A stretch of 44,066 nt of DNA from Caulobacter sp. AP07 (GTDB taxonomy: Bacteria > Pseudomonadota > Alphaproteobacteria > Caulobacterales > Caulobacteraceae), in assembly GCF_000281955.1 (NCBI RefSeq), contig NZ_AKKF01000149.1:1-44066 (forward strand), given 5' to 3'. This document shows, piece by piece, positions 33,550-42,748 of this stretch. Numbering within the stretch: the first letter of the stretch is position 1; every line of letters starts with the position of its first letter. Made by a program: the position numbers and the translations under genes. The notes beneath the pieces were generated by a model that ran no database searches, was not told where the DNA came from, and worked only from the letters and a program-made list of their open reading frames with translations.

Positions 33550-33762
33550 TTAAAACTCCACCGGGCAGTCCGCCGGCACGGGCACGAACGTCCCGTCGGC
33601 CCGGCGCTTGTCGAAATGGTTCGTGGCGCAGCCGACCGAGCACAGAATCCCCTGGTCCGACCAGTAGGACGGCCCGTGGCTGGGGTCATCGCCGTGACAG
33701 GCGAAGCCCGGCCGGCCCCAGGCCAGGCCGCATTCCACGCAGGACGGCGTCCGCGCCAGCAT
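33550..33762 (-). CDS. Small Cys-rich (zinc-ribbon-like) protein of the suf operon
   Basis: A 70-residue protein with six cysteines: CVEC (8, 11), C22, CSVGC (41, 45) and C66. The CxxC and CxxxC pairs with nearby His suggest binding of zinc or an Fe-S cluster. Its ATG overlaps the sufA TGA by one base (TGATG), so it is translationally coupled and is the last gene of the suf operon. Its DNA composition matches the operon. I do not recognise the family; a role in cluster carriage or sensing is inference from position. Confidence 0.6.
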   Translation of the reverse strand: MLARTPSCVECGLAWGRPGFACHGDDPSHGPSYWSDQGILCSVGCATNHFDKRRADGTFVPVPADCPVEF

Positions 33763-34169
33763 CAGTCCTGCGCCTCGGGCGCGGGCTGGATGGTGACGCT
33801 CTCGCCGCAGCCGCAGGCGTCGGTCTCATTGGGGTTGTTGAACACGAACTTCGACGACAGCTTGGTGGTCTCGTAGTCGATCGTGGTGCCGATCAGGAAC
33901 AGCACCGCCTTGGGGTCGATCAGGATGGTGACGCCCTGGTCCTCGACCACCTCGTCGATCGGCCCCTTCTCGACGGCGTATTCGAAGACGTATTCCGACC
34001 CCGCGCAGCCGCCGTTCTTCACGCCCACCCGCAGGCCGGCATAGGGCTTGCCCGGCTCTTCGAGCGCCTTGCGGTCCATGATCTCCTTGACCCGCGCGGC
34101 GGCGGCCGGGGTCAGGGTGACGACCTTGGGGCGCGGGCGGCGCGGACGGGCGGTGACGGCGGCTTCCAT
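33762..34169 (-). CDS. sufA: Fe-S cluster A-type carrier SufA
   Basis: A 135-residue A-type carrier with the three cluster ligands Cys55 (NGGCAGSEY), Cys119 and Cys121 (ACGCGES). It accepts clusters from SufBCD and passes them to apoproteins. An Arg/Pro-rich N-terminal extension (about 15 residues) is longer than in E. coli SufA. The ATG at 34169 is chosen because it follows GAAG and gives the expected length; the frame is open upstream into sufT. It lies 14 bases after sufT and overlaps the small Cys-rich gene by one base. Confidence 0.93.
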   Translation of the reverse strand: MEAAVTARPRRPRPKVVTLTPAAAARVKEIMDRKALEEPGKPYAGLRVGVKNGGCAGSEYVFEYAVEKGPIDEVVEDQGVTILIDPKAVLFLIGTTIDYETTKLSSKFVFNNPNETDACGCGESVTIQPAPEAQD

Positions 34170-34183
34170 GGGCTTCAAACCAA

Positions 34184-34540
34184 TCAGAACATGTTCAGTT
34201 GCAGCTTGGCCTCGTCGCTCATCCGCGAGGGATCCCACGGCGGCTCGAAGACCAGGTCGACATGGCACGACCGGATGCCTTCCAGCTCCATGACCGCGTC
34301 GCGCACCCAGCCGGGCATCTCGCCGGCCACCGGGCAGCCCGGGGCGGTCAGGGTCATGTCGATGGCCACGTCCTTCTCGTCGGACACGTCCACCTTGTAG
34401 ATCAAGCCGAGTTCGTAGATGTCGACCGGGATTTCCGGGTCGAACACCGTCTTCAGCTTCTCGACCAGTTGGTCGGTCAGGCGATCCAGCTCGGCTTGCG
34501 GCAGGGCGGAAACGGTGACGGGGGCGGTCTGATCGGTCAT
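34184..34540 (-). CDS. sufT: SUF system protein SufT (MIP18/DUF59 family)
   Basis: A 118-residue MIP18-family protein involved in Fe-S maturation. It has the family core VFDPEIPVDIYELGLIYKVDV and MTLTAPGCPVAGEMPGWV, with the conserved Cys in PGCPV, and ends with the aromatic-Pro motif FEPPWDPSRMSDEAK. It is encoded 5 bases after sufS. The ATG at 34540 is preferred; an in-frame TTG at 34549 would overlap the sufS stop (TTGA) and add three residues. Confidence 0.92.
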   Translation of the reverse strand: MTDQTAPVTVSALPQAELDRLTDQLVEKLKTVFDPEIPVDIYELGLIYKVDVSDEKDVAIDMTLTAPGCPVAGEMPGWVRDAVMELEGIRSCHVDLVFEPPWDPSRMSDEAKLQLNMF

Positions 34541-34545
34541 GGGGC

Positions 34546-35760
34546 TCAACTGAAGAAACTGCGGGCCTTGGCCAGCGCGCTCACGAACGCGTCGGCCTCG
34601 GCCTCGGTGTTATATAGGGCGAAAGAAGCGCGGGCGCTCGCGGTGAGGCCGAACCTTTTCATCAGCGGCTCGGCGCAATGGGTGCCGGCCCGCACGGCGA
34701 CGCCGTAGCGGTCGAGCACCTGGGCCACGTCGTGGGGATGGGCGCCCTCGACCACGAAGGTCAGCACCGCCCCCTTGCCCGGCGCCGTGCCGAGGATGCG
34801 CACGCCGTTGACGCCGGCCAGTTGGTCGACCACCCGCTGGTAGAGCGCATGCTCATGGGCCAGGGCGGCGTCGCGGTCCAGGGTTCCCAGCCAGTCGATC
34901 GCCGCGCCCAGGCCGACGGCCTCGAGGATGGCCGGGGTGCCGGCCTCAAAGCGGTGCGGCGGCTCGGCATAGGTGACGCCTTCCAGGGTCACGTGGCCGA
35001 TCATCTCGCCGCCGCCCTGGTAGGGCGGCAGGGCGGCCAGGCGCTCGGCCTTGCCGTAGAGCACGCCGATGCCGGTCGGGCCGTACAGCTTGTGGCCGGA
35101 GAACACGTAGAAATCGACGTCCAGCGCCTTCACGTCGACCTTGGAATGGACGATGGCCTGGCAGCCGTCGAGCAGCACCGGCGCCCCGGCCGCGTGGGCC
35201 AGGCGGACGATCTCGGCGGCGTCGTTGATGGTGCCCAGCACGTTCGACATGTGGCTGATGGCCACCATCTTCGTGCGCGCGTTCAGCAGGCCCTTGAAGG
35301 CCTCCATGTCGAGAAGGCCGTCGTCGGTGACGGGAACGAACCTCAGCACCACGCCGTAGCGTTCGCGCAGGAAGTGCCACGGCACGATGTTGGCGTGATG
35401 CTCCATCACCGACAGCACGATCTCGTCGCCGGCCTTCAGCGACCGCCCGAAGGTGTCGGCGACCAGGTTGACGCCCTCGGTGGCGCTCTTGGTCCAGATG
35501 ATTTCCGACGGCTCGGCGTTGATGAAGCGCGCCACGGTTTCCCGAGCGTCTTCATAGGCCTGCGTCGTTTCGTTGGCCAATGTGTGCAGGCCGCGATGGA
35601 CATTGGCGTAGCTGGTGCGCGCCAGGCTGGTCATGGCGTCCAGCACCGCGTCCGGCTTCTGGGCGCTGGCGGCGCTGTCCAGATAGACCAGCGGCTTGCC
35701 GTTCACCTGGCGGGCCAGGATCGGGAACTGGGCGCGGATGGCCTCGACGTCGAAAGCCAC
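34546..35760 (-). CDS. sufS: Cysteine desulfurase SufS
   Basis: A 404-residue group II PLP cysteine desulfurase. The PLP Lys is in FSGHKLYGPTGIG and the persulfide Cys in RAGTHCAEPLMKRFG, both in SufS-type context (the RxGxHCA loop). It draws sulfur from L-cysteine for SufBCD. The start is GTG at 35760, overlapping the sufD TAG by one base (TAGTG). SufE or SufU, which usually stimulates this enzyme, is not encoded in the window. Confidence 0.95.
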   Translation of the reverse strand: MAFDVEAIRAQFPILARQVNGKPLVYLDSAASAQKPDAVLDAMTSLARTSYANVHRGLHTLANETTQAYEDARETVARFINAEPSEIIWTKSATEGVNLVADTFGRSLKAGDEIVLSVMEHHANIVPWHFLRERYGVVLRFVPVTDDGLLDMEAFKGLLNARTKMVAISHMSNVLGTINDAAEIVRLAHAAGAPVLLDGCQAIVHSKVDVKALDVDFYVFSGHKLYGPTGIGVLYGKAERLAALPPYQGGGEMIGHVTLEGVTYAEPPHRFEAGTPAILEAVGLGAAIDWLGTLDRDAALAHEHALYQRVVDQLAGVNGVRILGTAPGKGAVLTFVVEGAHPHDVAQVLDRYGVAVRAGTHCAEPLMKRFGLTASARASFALYNTEAEADAFVSALAKARSFFS

Positions 35761-36791
35761 TATTGCGCCCTCCCCAGCCGCTGGGCCACCCAGGCCGCGG
35801 CGATGGCGCGCGCGCCGTCGTGCTCGATACGCTCGACCACCTCGCCCAGGAAGGCCTGGGTCAGCATGGCCCGGGCCTCGGCCTCGGGAATGCCGCGCTG
35901 GCGGGCGTAGAAGATCGCCTCGTCGTCCAGGGCCCCGATGGTGTTGCCGTGGGCGCAGGCGACGTCGTCGGCGAAGATCAGCAGCTCGGGCTTGGCGTCG
36001 ACCTCGGCCTTGTCCGACAGGATCAGGGCGTGGTGGCCCATGCGGGCGTCGGTCTGGTCGGCGCCGGGCTGGACGACGATCCGGCCCTGGAACACGCCGC
36101 GCGCCTGGTCGGTGACCACGCCCTTGGTCAGCTGGCCGGTGACGCCGTCGACGCCGCCGTGGGTGACGACCGTGGTCTGGTCGGCGTGGCGCTGGTGGTC
36201 GAGGACATAGACGCCGTCGAGCCGCACATTGGCGTGGGCGCCGGGATGGTTGACCCGGGTCTCAACCCGCTGGCGGCGGGCGCCCGAGGTCAGCACGGTC
36301 TGGACGTAGGTCGCGCCGGGGGCCAGATCGACCTCGGCGGTGACGATGTCGATGGCCTCGGCGTGGTCGTCGACCAGCACGATGCGCTCGACACGGGCGC
36401 CCTCGCCCACCGCGATGTCGAGGGTGACGTCCGACATGTAGCCCGCCGCCTGGCCCTCGTGACTTTCCAGCAGGACGAGGGTGGTGTCGGGCTCGACCAC
36501 GATGGCGTAGGTGGCGGCGTGGCCCGCGCCCTCGGTGGCGGAGACGAAGCGCAGGGCGACGACGTCGCCGGCGCCGCTGGCGGCGGCGTGACGCTGGCGG
36601 CCGTTGACGAACAGGATGGTGTCGGCGGCCAGGGCGTCGAACGGTCCCGGCGCGATCTCGCCGTCAAAGGCCGGCGAGGCCGGCGGCGCGGTGCGGATCA
36701 GGCCGCGCAGGTCGGTCCAGCGCCAGTCCTCGTCGCGCCGCGACGGCAGCTGGGTCAGGTCGCCGGTCTTCAGGGCCAGGGCGAGCGTCAT
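35760..36791 (-). CDS. sufD: Fe-S assembly scaffold SufD
   Basis: A 343-residue SufD of the SufB/SufD beta-helix family. The N terminus has RRDEDWRWTDLRGL. The beta-helix core includes RVERIVLVDDHAEA and HALILSDKAEVDAKPELLIFADDVACAHGNTIGALDD, the conserved region at the SufB interface with its Cys and His. The C-terminal helices read GIPEAEARAMLTQAFLGEVV. It is shorter than E. coli SufD, as is common in alphaproteobacteria. It overlaps sufC by 4 bases (ATGA). Confidence 0.95.
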   Translation of the reverse strand: MTLALALKTGDLTQLPSRRDEDWRWTDLRGLIRTAPPASPAFDGEIAPGPFDALAADTILFVNGRQRHAAASGAGDVVALRFVSATEGAGHAATYAIVVEPDTTLVLLESHEGQAAGYMSDVTLDIAVGEGARVERIVLVDDHAEAIDIVTAEVDLAPGATYVQTVLTSGARRQRVETRVNHPGAHANVRLDGVYVLDHQRHADQTTVVTHGGVDGVTGQLTKGVVTDQARGVFQGRIVVQPGADQTDARMGHHALILSDKAEVDAKPELLIFADDVACAHGNTIGALDDEAIFYARQRGIPEAEARAMLTQAFLGEVVERIEHDGARAIAAAWVAQRLGRAQ

Positions 36792-37537
36792 GCGGCCGCC
36801 ACCGTGTACTTGTCGTAGCCCTCGGCCTCGAGCTGGTGGGCCAGCTCCGGGCCGCCCGAGGCGACGATGCGGCCGGCGGCCAGCACGTGGACGCGGTCGG
36901 GTTTGATGTAGTCGAGCAGGCGCTGGTAGTGGGTGATGACCAGCATGCCGCGATCGGGGGCCCGCAGGGCGTTGACGCCTTCCGAGACGATCTTCAGGGC
37001 GTCGATGTCCAGGCCCGAATCCGTCTCGTCGAGGATCAGGAACTTGGGCGAAAGCATCGCCATTTGAAGGATTTCCATCCGTTTCTTCTCGCCGCCCGAG
37101 AAGCCGACATTGAGGCCACGCTTGAGCATCTCGAAGTCGATCTTCAGGGCCGCGGCCTTCTCCTTGGCCAGCTTCAGGAAGGCCGGGGCGGCGATCTCGT
37201 CCTCGCCGCGCGCCCGGCGCTGGGCGTTGAGGGCGGTGCGGATGAAGGTCAGGGCCGGAACCCCCGGAATTTCCAGCGGATACTGGAACGACAGGAACAC
37301 GCCCTTGGCGGCCCGCTCGTTGGGCTCCAGGGCCAGCAGGTCCTCGCCGTTCAGGCTCGCCGAGCCCTCGGTGACCTCGTAGCCGCCACGCCCCGTGAGC
37401 ACATAGGACAGCGTCGACTTGCCCGCCCCGTTCGGCCCCATGATGGCGTGCACCTGGCCAGCCGGCACGTCGAGCGTCACGCCCTTGAGGATGGGTTTGT
37501 CGCCGACGGTGGCGTGGAGGTTTTGGATGGAGAGCAT
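36788..37537 (-). CDS. sufC: Fe-S assembly ATPase SufC
   Basis: A 249-residue ABC-type ATPase. Walker A is GPNGAGKSTLSYVL, the signature FSGGEKKRMEILQ and Walker B FLILDETDSGLDIDAL, followed by the H-loop in MLVITHYQRLL. It drives conformational change in the SufB-SufD scaffold. The ATG overlaps the TGA of the VOC-fusion gene by one base (TGATG). Confidence 0.97.
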   Translation of the reverse strand: MLSIQNLHATVGDKPILKGVTLDVPAGQVHAIMGPNGAGKSTLSYVLTGRGGYEVTEGSASLNGEDLLALEPNERAAKGVFLSFQYPLEIPGVPALTFIRTALNAQRRARGEDEIAAPAFLKLAKEKAAALKIDFEMLKRGLNVGFSGGEKKRMEILQMAMLSPKFLILDETDSGLDIDALKIVSEGVNALRAPDRGMLVITHYQRLLDYIKPDRVHVLAAGRIVASGGPELAHQLEAEGYDKYTVAAA

Positions 37538-38270
37538 CAGCGCGGGTACTTTTCTTCGTTCGTCATGTGCAGGCGGAGGTAGCGTTGGTCTTCGTAGCCG
37601 AGGACCACGGCGACCGGATCCCAGTCGAGTTCGAGCTGCGCCACGCTGTCGGCGCGCTCGCTGAAAAACAAGATCGTGCCTGTGGTCCCAGCGGGCACGA
37701 TGTAAGGCGATGTGGGGTCATTCTCGGGCGCGATGTCGCGCAGCAGGACGACATCATCATAGGCCCGCACGGGTTTGCCGTCGGCGCCCAGGAATGCGCC
37801 ATCCTGGGTCCAACTGCCTGCTTCCTTGTCGAGATCGAAGACGCCGTCCTTGATCACGCCGTCGCGCCGCTCAACCGCGTCGCGATCGCCAGCCAGGCGC
37901 CCGTCCGCGCGGCTCAGCCGCTCCAGCAACTCGATCCGATTGCCGAACGGGTCTTCGACATAGACGCGGTCGTAGCCTTCGAGCGGCTCATCGTCCTTCA
38001 ACGCGTAGCCGCCCTCGGCCAGCCGCGCCTTCAGCGCCGGCAGATCGGAAACCAGCAGCCCCGGATGCGCCTTGCGGGCCGGGCGGAAGTCGGCCTCGAC
38101 GCCCAGGTGAATCTTCAACATCTCGCTCTCGAACCAGCAACCGCCCCGCTTGGCCAAGTGCGGCGGCTTCGGCGTTTCGGGCAGGCCGAGCACGTCGCCA
38201 TAGAAGCCGCGCGCGGCGGCTTCACCGCCGGCCGGCATGGCCAACTGGACATGGTCGAGCGCCAGCAGCA

Positions 38271-38271
<1 letters not shown>
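37537..38271 (-). CDS. VOC (glyoxalase-like) protein with C-terminal DUF4926-like domain
   Basis: A 244-residue fusion lying inside the suf operon between sufB and sufC. Residues 1-118 are a VOC module (LLALDHVQLAMPAGGEAAAR, FYGDVLGLPE, YVEDPFGNRIELLE). Residues about 168-238 (YDDVVLLRDIAPEN, VPAGTTGTILFFSE, AQLELDWDPVAVVLGYEDQ) resemble the small SH3-like DUF4926 domain. The DNA of the second half is less GC-rich than the rest of the operon, suggesting later addition. It overlaps sufB and sufC by one base each, so it is tightly coupled. His8 and Glu116 could be metal ligands. A role in Fe-S assembly is inferred only from position. Confidence 0.75.
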
Positions 38272-39739
<1,468 letters not shown>

Positions 39740-39740
<1 letters not shown>

Positions 39741-40873
39741 TACGCCACCTCCCGGCGACGGGCGCCGATACGCGAATAGGCGGCGAGCCAGGCGTCGCCG
39801 CAGGAAATCCAGTCTTGCGCCGTGCTCGCCCAGCCGCCGCTGACCCGCAGGGCGAAGGGGGCGAGGTCGGACCGGCCCATGGCTTCCACCACGCGGCTGG
39901 CCTTGACCTTGCCCGAAGAGCAGGCGCTGCCGGCGCTGACCATCACGCCCGCCAGGTCCAGGTTCATCACCTGGATCTGCGAGCCGAAGCCTTCGGCCGC
40001 CAGACAGAGGGTTTGAGGCAGGCGGTCCGCGCCCTCCCCGAGCGTCACGCCGCCAGCCGCCTTGATCCGTTCGGCCAAGGCGTCGCGCCATATCGCTTGA
40101 TTGGCCATCCGGGGCAAGTCGGAGGCGGCCGTTTGCGCCGCCGCGCCGAACCCGGCGATGCCCGCGACGTTCTCGGTGCCGGCCCGGCGGCCGCGCTCCT
40201 GGCCGCCGCCGTGCTGCTGGCGCACCAGCGTGGCGCGCGTGCCGGCCACCAGGGCGCCGACGCCCTGCGGCCCGCCCAGCTTGTGGGCCGACAGCGCCAT
40301 GGTGTCGGCGCCCAGGGCGGTGAAGTCGATGGCGATCTTGCCGGCCGCCTGGACGGCGTCGACATGCAGCCAGCCCTCGGCGTCGCGCACCAGGGCGGAA
40401 GCTTCCGCGACGGGCTGGACGACGCCGGTCTCGTTATTGGCCAGCATCAGGCAGACCAGGGCCCGGCCCGGCTTGCACAGCGCCTCGCGCAGCCAGTCCA
40501 GGTCGGCCACGCCCTCGGCGTCGATCGGCAGGACCTCGACCGGCAGGCCGGAGGCGGCGGCGGTCGCGGTGACGGCGTCGTGCTCGCCGGCGCTGACGAT
40601 GATGCGGTTGAAACCGGCGAAGGCGGCGCTCTGGATGGCCAGGGCGTTGGCCTCGGTGCCGCCGCTGACGAAGGTCACCGAGCCAGCCACCACCCCGACC
40701 AGGGCCGCGACCTGGGCGCGGGCGGTCTCGACCAGGTCGCGCGCGGCCCGGCCGCTGGCGTGCACCGACGAGGGGTTACCGCCCAGGTCGAAGGCGCGCA
40801 GCATCGCTTCCCGCGCCTCGGGGCGGAGCGGCGCGCTGGCGTTGTAGTCGAGATAGATCGTGGGCTTGCTCAC
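39740..40873 (-). CDS. Cysteine desulfurase, IscS/NifS type
   Basis: A 377-residue group I PLP cysteine desulfurase. The N terminus is [17 protein letters not shown]. The PLP Lys is in [17 protein letters not shown], and the mobile loop holds the catalytic Cys in [14 protein letters not shown]. It provides persulfide sulfur and is distinct from the group II SufS further down the same operon. The start is GTG at 40873, overlapping the iscR TGA by 4 bases (GTGA); GGAGAAGG lies upstream. IscU and hscBA are absent here, so it probably serves SufBCD or other sulfur acceptors. Confidence 0.93.
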
Positions 40874-41352
40874 GCCGCCGCCTTCTCCCGTGTCGCGCGG
40901 GCCTTGCCCGAGAGCTTGCCCTCCAGGACGTCGGCGACCGAGACGCTGGCCAGATAGCCGTGGATCTGGCGGCCCATCTCTTCCCACAGGTCATGGGTCA
41001 GGCACTGGGCGCCCCCGGCCATGCAGCCCTTGGGCGCGCCCTTGCCGACCCCGCCCTTCGACAGGCCGCAGCGGGTGGCGCGCAGGGGTTCGTCCACGGC
41101 CAGGACGATGTCGGCGATGGCGGTGTCGCGGGCCTCGCGCGCCAGGCGGTAGCCGCCGCCCGGACCGCGGGCGCTGACCACCAGGCCCTTGCGGCGCAGG
41201 CGGGCGAAGAGCTGTTCGAGGTAGGACAACGAGATCTGCTGGCGGGCGGCGATCTCGGCCAGGGCCACGGCGCGGCCCTCGGCCTCGCCCTGGCGACGCG
41301 CGAGGTCGGTCATGGCCATGACCGCATAGCGTCCCTTGGTGCTCAGGCGCAT
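40870..41352 (-). CDS. iscR: Rrf2 family Fe-S regulator IscR
   Basis: A 160-residue Rrf2-type repressor. The winged helix-turn-helix is in AEIAARQQISLSYLEQLFARLRRKGLV, followed by SARGPGGGYRLAR. The [2Fe-2S] ligands are Cys95, Cys110, Cys117 and probably His120 (CLTHDLW). The gap between the first two cysteines is 14 residues, against 5 in E. coli IscR, filled by a Gly/Lys-rich insert. It leads the suf operon and should repress it when clusters are plentiful. A strong AAGGAGG ribosome site lies 9 bases before the ATG. Confidence 0.94.
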   Translation of the reverse strand: MRLSTKGRYAVMAMTDLARRQGEAEGRAVALAEIAARQQISLSYLEQLFARLRRKGLVVSARGPGGGYRLAREARDTAIADIVLAVDEPLRATRCGLSKGGVGKGAPKGCMAGGAQCLTHDLWEEMGRQIHGYLASVSVADVLEGKLSGKARATREKAAA

Positions 41353-41450
41353 GCGCCTTACCTCCTTGCAGATTCCGCGCGCATAGGCTTAGGCGTGTGT
41401 TACAAGCCGCGACTTCGCGCCGGGCCTGGTTGGTCACGACGCGCGTTGCG

Positions 41451-41483
41451 GATTTAGGAAGACCAAGCGCAGTGGTCAAGTAT
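41451..41483 (-). promoter_or_regulatory. suf operon promoter with IscR-like half-site
   Basis: On the minus strand TTGACC (41474-41479), a 17-base spacer and TAAATC (41451-41456) form a good housekeeping promoter. The -35 lies inside ATACTTGACC, which resembles the conserved half of type 1 IscR sites (ATASYYGACT). Transcription would start near 41444, giving a leader of about 90 bases. Repression by IscR through this site is inference. The rest of the 193-base divergent gap shows no clear signal for the hydrolase gene. Confidence 0.5.
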
Positions 41484-41545
41484 TCCTTCGCCTTTAACGG
41501 CTGAGGGAAGCGACCCCGTCGCCCCTTTTTGGATAGGGACCTTGT

Positions 41546-42199
41546 ATGCCTGACGTGATTTTGACCGGAGCCTCCGGCCGTATCGAGGGCCGCTATTCGC
41601 CGGGCAAGACCGACAATGCGCCGATCGCCCTGATCCTGCACCCGCACCCCAAGGCGGGCGGGCACATGAACCATCCGGTGTCGGTGCAGCTCTACCACCT
41701 GTTCATGAAGCGCGGTTTCGCGACCCTGCGCTTCAACTTCCGCGGCGTGGGCCGCAGCCAGGGCGAGTTCGACGCCGGCATCGGCGAGCTGGCCGACGCG
41801 GCCACGGCCCTGGACTGGCTGCAGTCCAACAACCCGGCCGCCGCCCAGACCTGGGTCGCCGGCTACAGCTTCGGCGCCTATATCGGCATGCAGCTGCTGA
41901 TGCGCCGCCCCGAGACCGACGGCTTCATCTCGGTGTCGCCGCCGACCAACATGTACGATTTCAGCTTCCTGGCCCCCTGCCCGGCCTCGGGCCTGATCCT
42001 GACGGGCGCGGCCGACACTGTCGTGCCGCCGGTCGAGGTCGAGCGCGTGGTCTCCAAGCTGCGCACCCAGAAGGGCATCGTCATCGACTACGAGGTGGTC
42101 GACAAGGCCACCCACTTCTGGGCCGAGCACCTGCCCAGCGTCGAGCGCAGCGTCGGCGACTATCTCGACAAGCGCCTGGCGATGACCCCGATTCCGTAG
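41546..42199 (+). CDS. Alpha/beta hydrolase
   Basis: A 217-residue serine hydrolase-fold protein. The nucleophile elbow is GYSFG (Ser in VAGYSFGAYIGM). The oxyanion region is LHPHPKAGGHMNHP, with FNFRGVGRSQGEFD behind it. The acid Asp is in LTGAADTVVPPVEV and the His in DKATHFW. No signal peptide. Proteins of this type (dienelactone-hydrolase-like, COG2945) have no assigned substrate. It diverges from the suf operon, which is a weak hint of shared control. A GGATAGGGA stretch precedes the ATG. Confidence 0.88.
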   Translation: MPDVILTGASGRIEGRYSPGKTDNAPIALILHPHPKAGGHMNHPVSVQLYHLFMKRGFATLRFNFRGVGRSQGEFDAGIGELADAATALDWLQSNNPAAAQTWVAGYSFGAYIGMQLLMRRPETDGFISVSPPTNMYDFSFLAPCPASGLILTGAADTVVPPVEVERVVSKLRTQKGIVIDYEVVDKATHFWAEHLPSVERSVGDYLDKRLAMTPIP

Positions 42200-42222
42200 G
42201 GTCGGGCCGTGAGTTATCGCAG

Positions 42223-42234
42223 GTTACCGGTACC
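42223..42234. promoter_or_regulatory. LacI-type operator-like palindrome
   Basis: GTTACCGGTACC differs from the perfect palindrome GTTACCGGTAAC at one position and has the central CG typical of LacI-family operators. It lies 60 bases upstream of the VOC gene and just after the hydrolase stop. No LacI-family gene is in the window. Confidence 0.3.
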
Positions 42235-42257
42235 ATAAGACTTGCGATCCTGGACAA

Positions 42258-42305
42258 CTCACCGTCATCCTGCGCCGAACGACGTTTGGGGAAGATGACG
42301 GTGAG
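42258..42305 (+). promoter_or_regulatory. 12-bp stem-loop covering a start codon
   Basis: CTCACCGTCATC (42258-42269) is the exact reverse complement of GATGACGGTGAG (42294-42305), with a 24-base loop. The ATG at 42295 and the alternative GTG at 42301 of the downstream VOC gene lie in the 3' arm, and the GGGGAAG ribosome site lies at the loop edge. The structure would block initiation if it folds in the mRNA. Confidence 0.65.
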
Positions 42306-42699
42306 CCAGACCATACGCCCGTTCCTGATGTTCCAGGATGGCCGGGCCGAAGCGGCGATGACCTTCTACGTCTCGCTGTTTCCCGATAGCGAGGTCCTCG
42401 ACATCGACCGCCACGGCCCCGGCGGTCCGGGCCCCGAAGGCTCGGTGACGCGCGCCCGCTTCAGGATCGGCGGTCAGGAGATCTTCTGCTCCGACAGCTT
42501 CGTGAAGCACGCCTTCGACTTCACCCCCTCGACCTCGCTGTTCGTTGACTGCGCGTCGGAAGACGAAATCGCGCGCCTGGTCGCCGCCCTGGGCGACGGC
42601 GGCGGCGAACTGATGCCGCTGGGCGACTACGGCTTCAGCCGGCGCTTCGCCTGGGTCAACGACCGCTACGGCGTCTCCTGGCAGCTCAACCTGGCCTGA
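42295..42699 (+). CDS. VOC family protein (PhnB/3-demethylubiquinone methyltransferase-like)
   Basis: A 134-residue single-module VOC protein of the PhnB-like group. It starts QTIRPFLMFQDGRAEAAMTFYVSLFPDSEVL and contains RFRIGGQEIFCSDS, with FVDCASEDEIARLVAALGDGGGELMPLGDYGFSRRFAWVNDRYGVSWQL. Such proteins form dimers with beta-alpha-beta-beta-beta units and mostly have no known substrate. The start is ATG 42295; GTG 42301 has better spacing from GGGGAAG and is possible. Initiation may be limited by the hairpin that includes both codons. Confidence 0.85.
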   Translation: MTVSQTIRPFLMFQDGRAEAAMTFYVSLFPDSEVLDIDRHGPGGPGPEGSVTRARFRIGGQEIFCSDSFVKHAFDFTPSTSLFVDCASEDEIARLVAALGDGGGELMPLGDYGFSRRFAWVNDRYGVSWQLNLA

Positions 42700-42748
42700 C
42701 AACGATCGTCGCACGTCCTATATATTCACCATCTGAGGAATTATTGGG

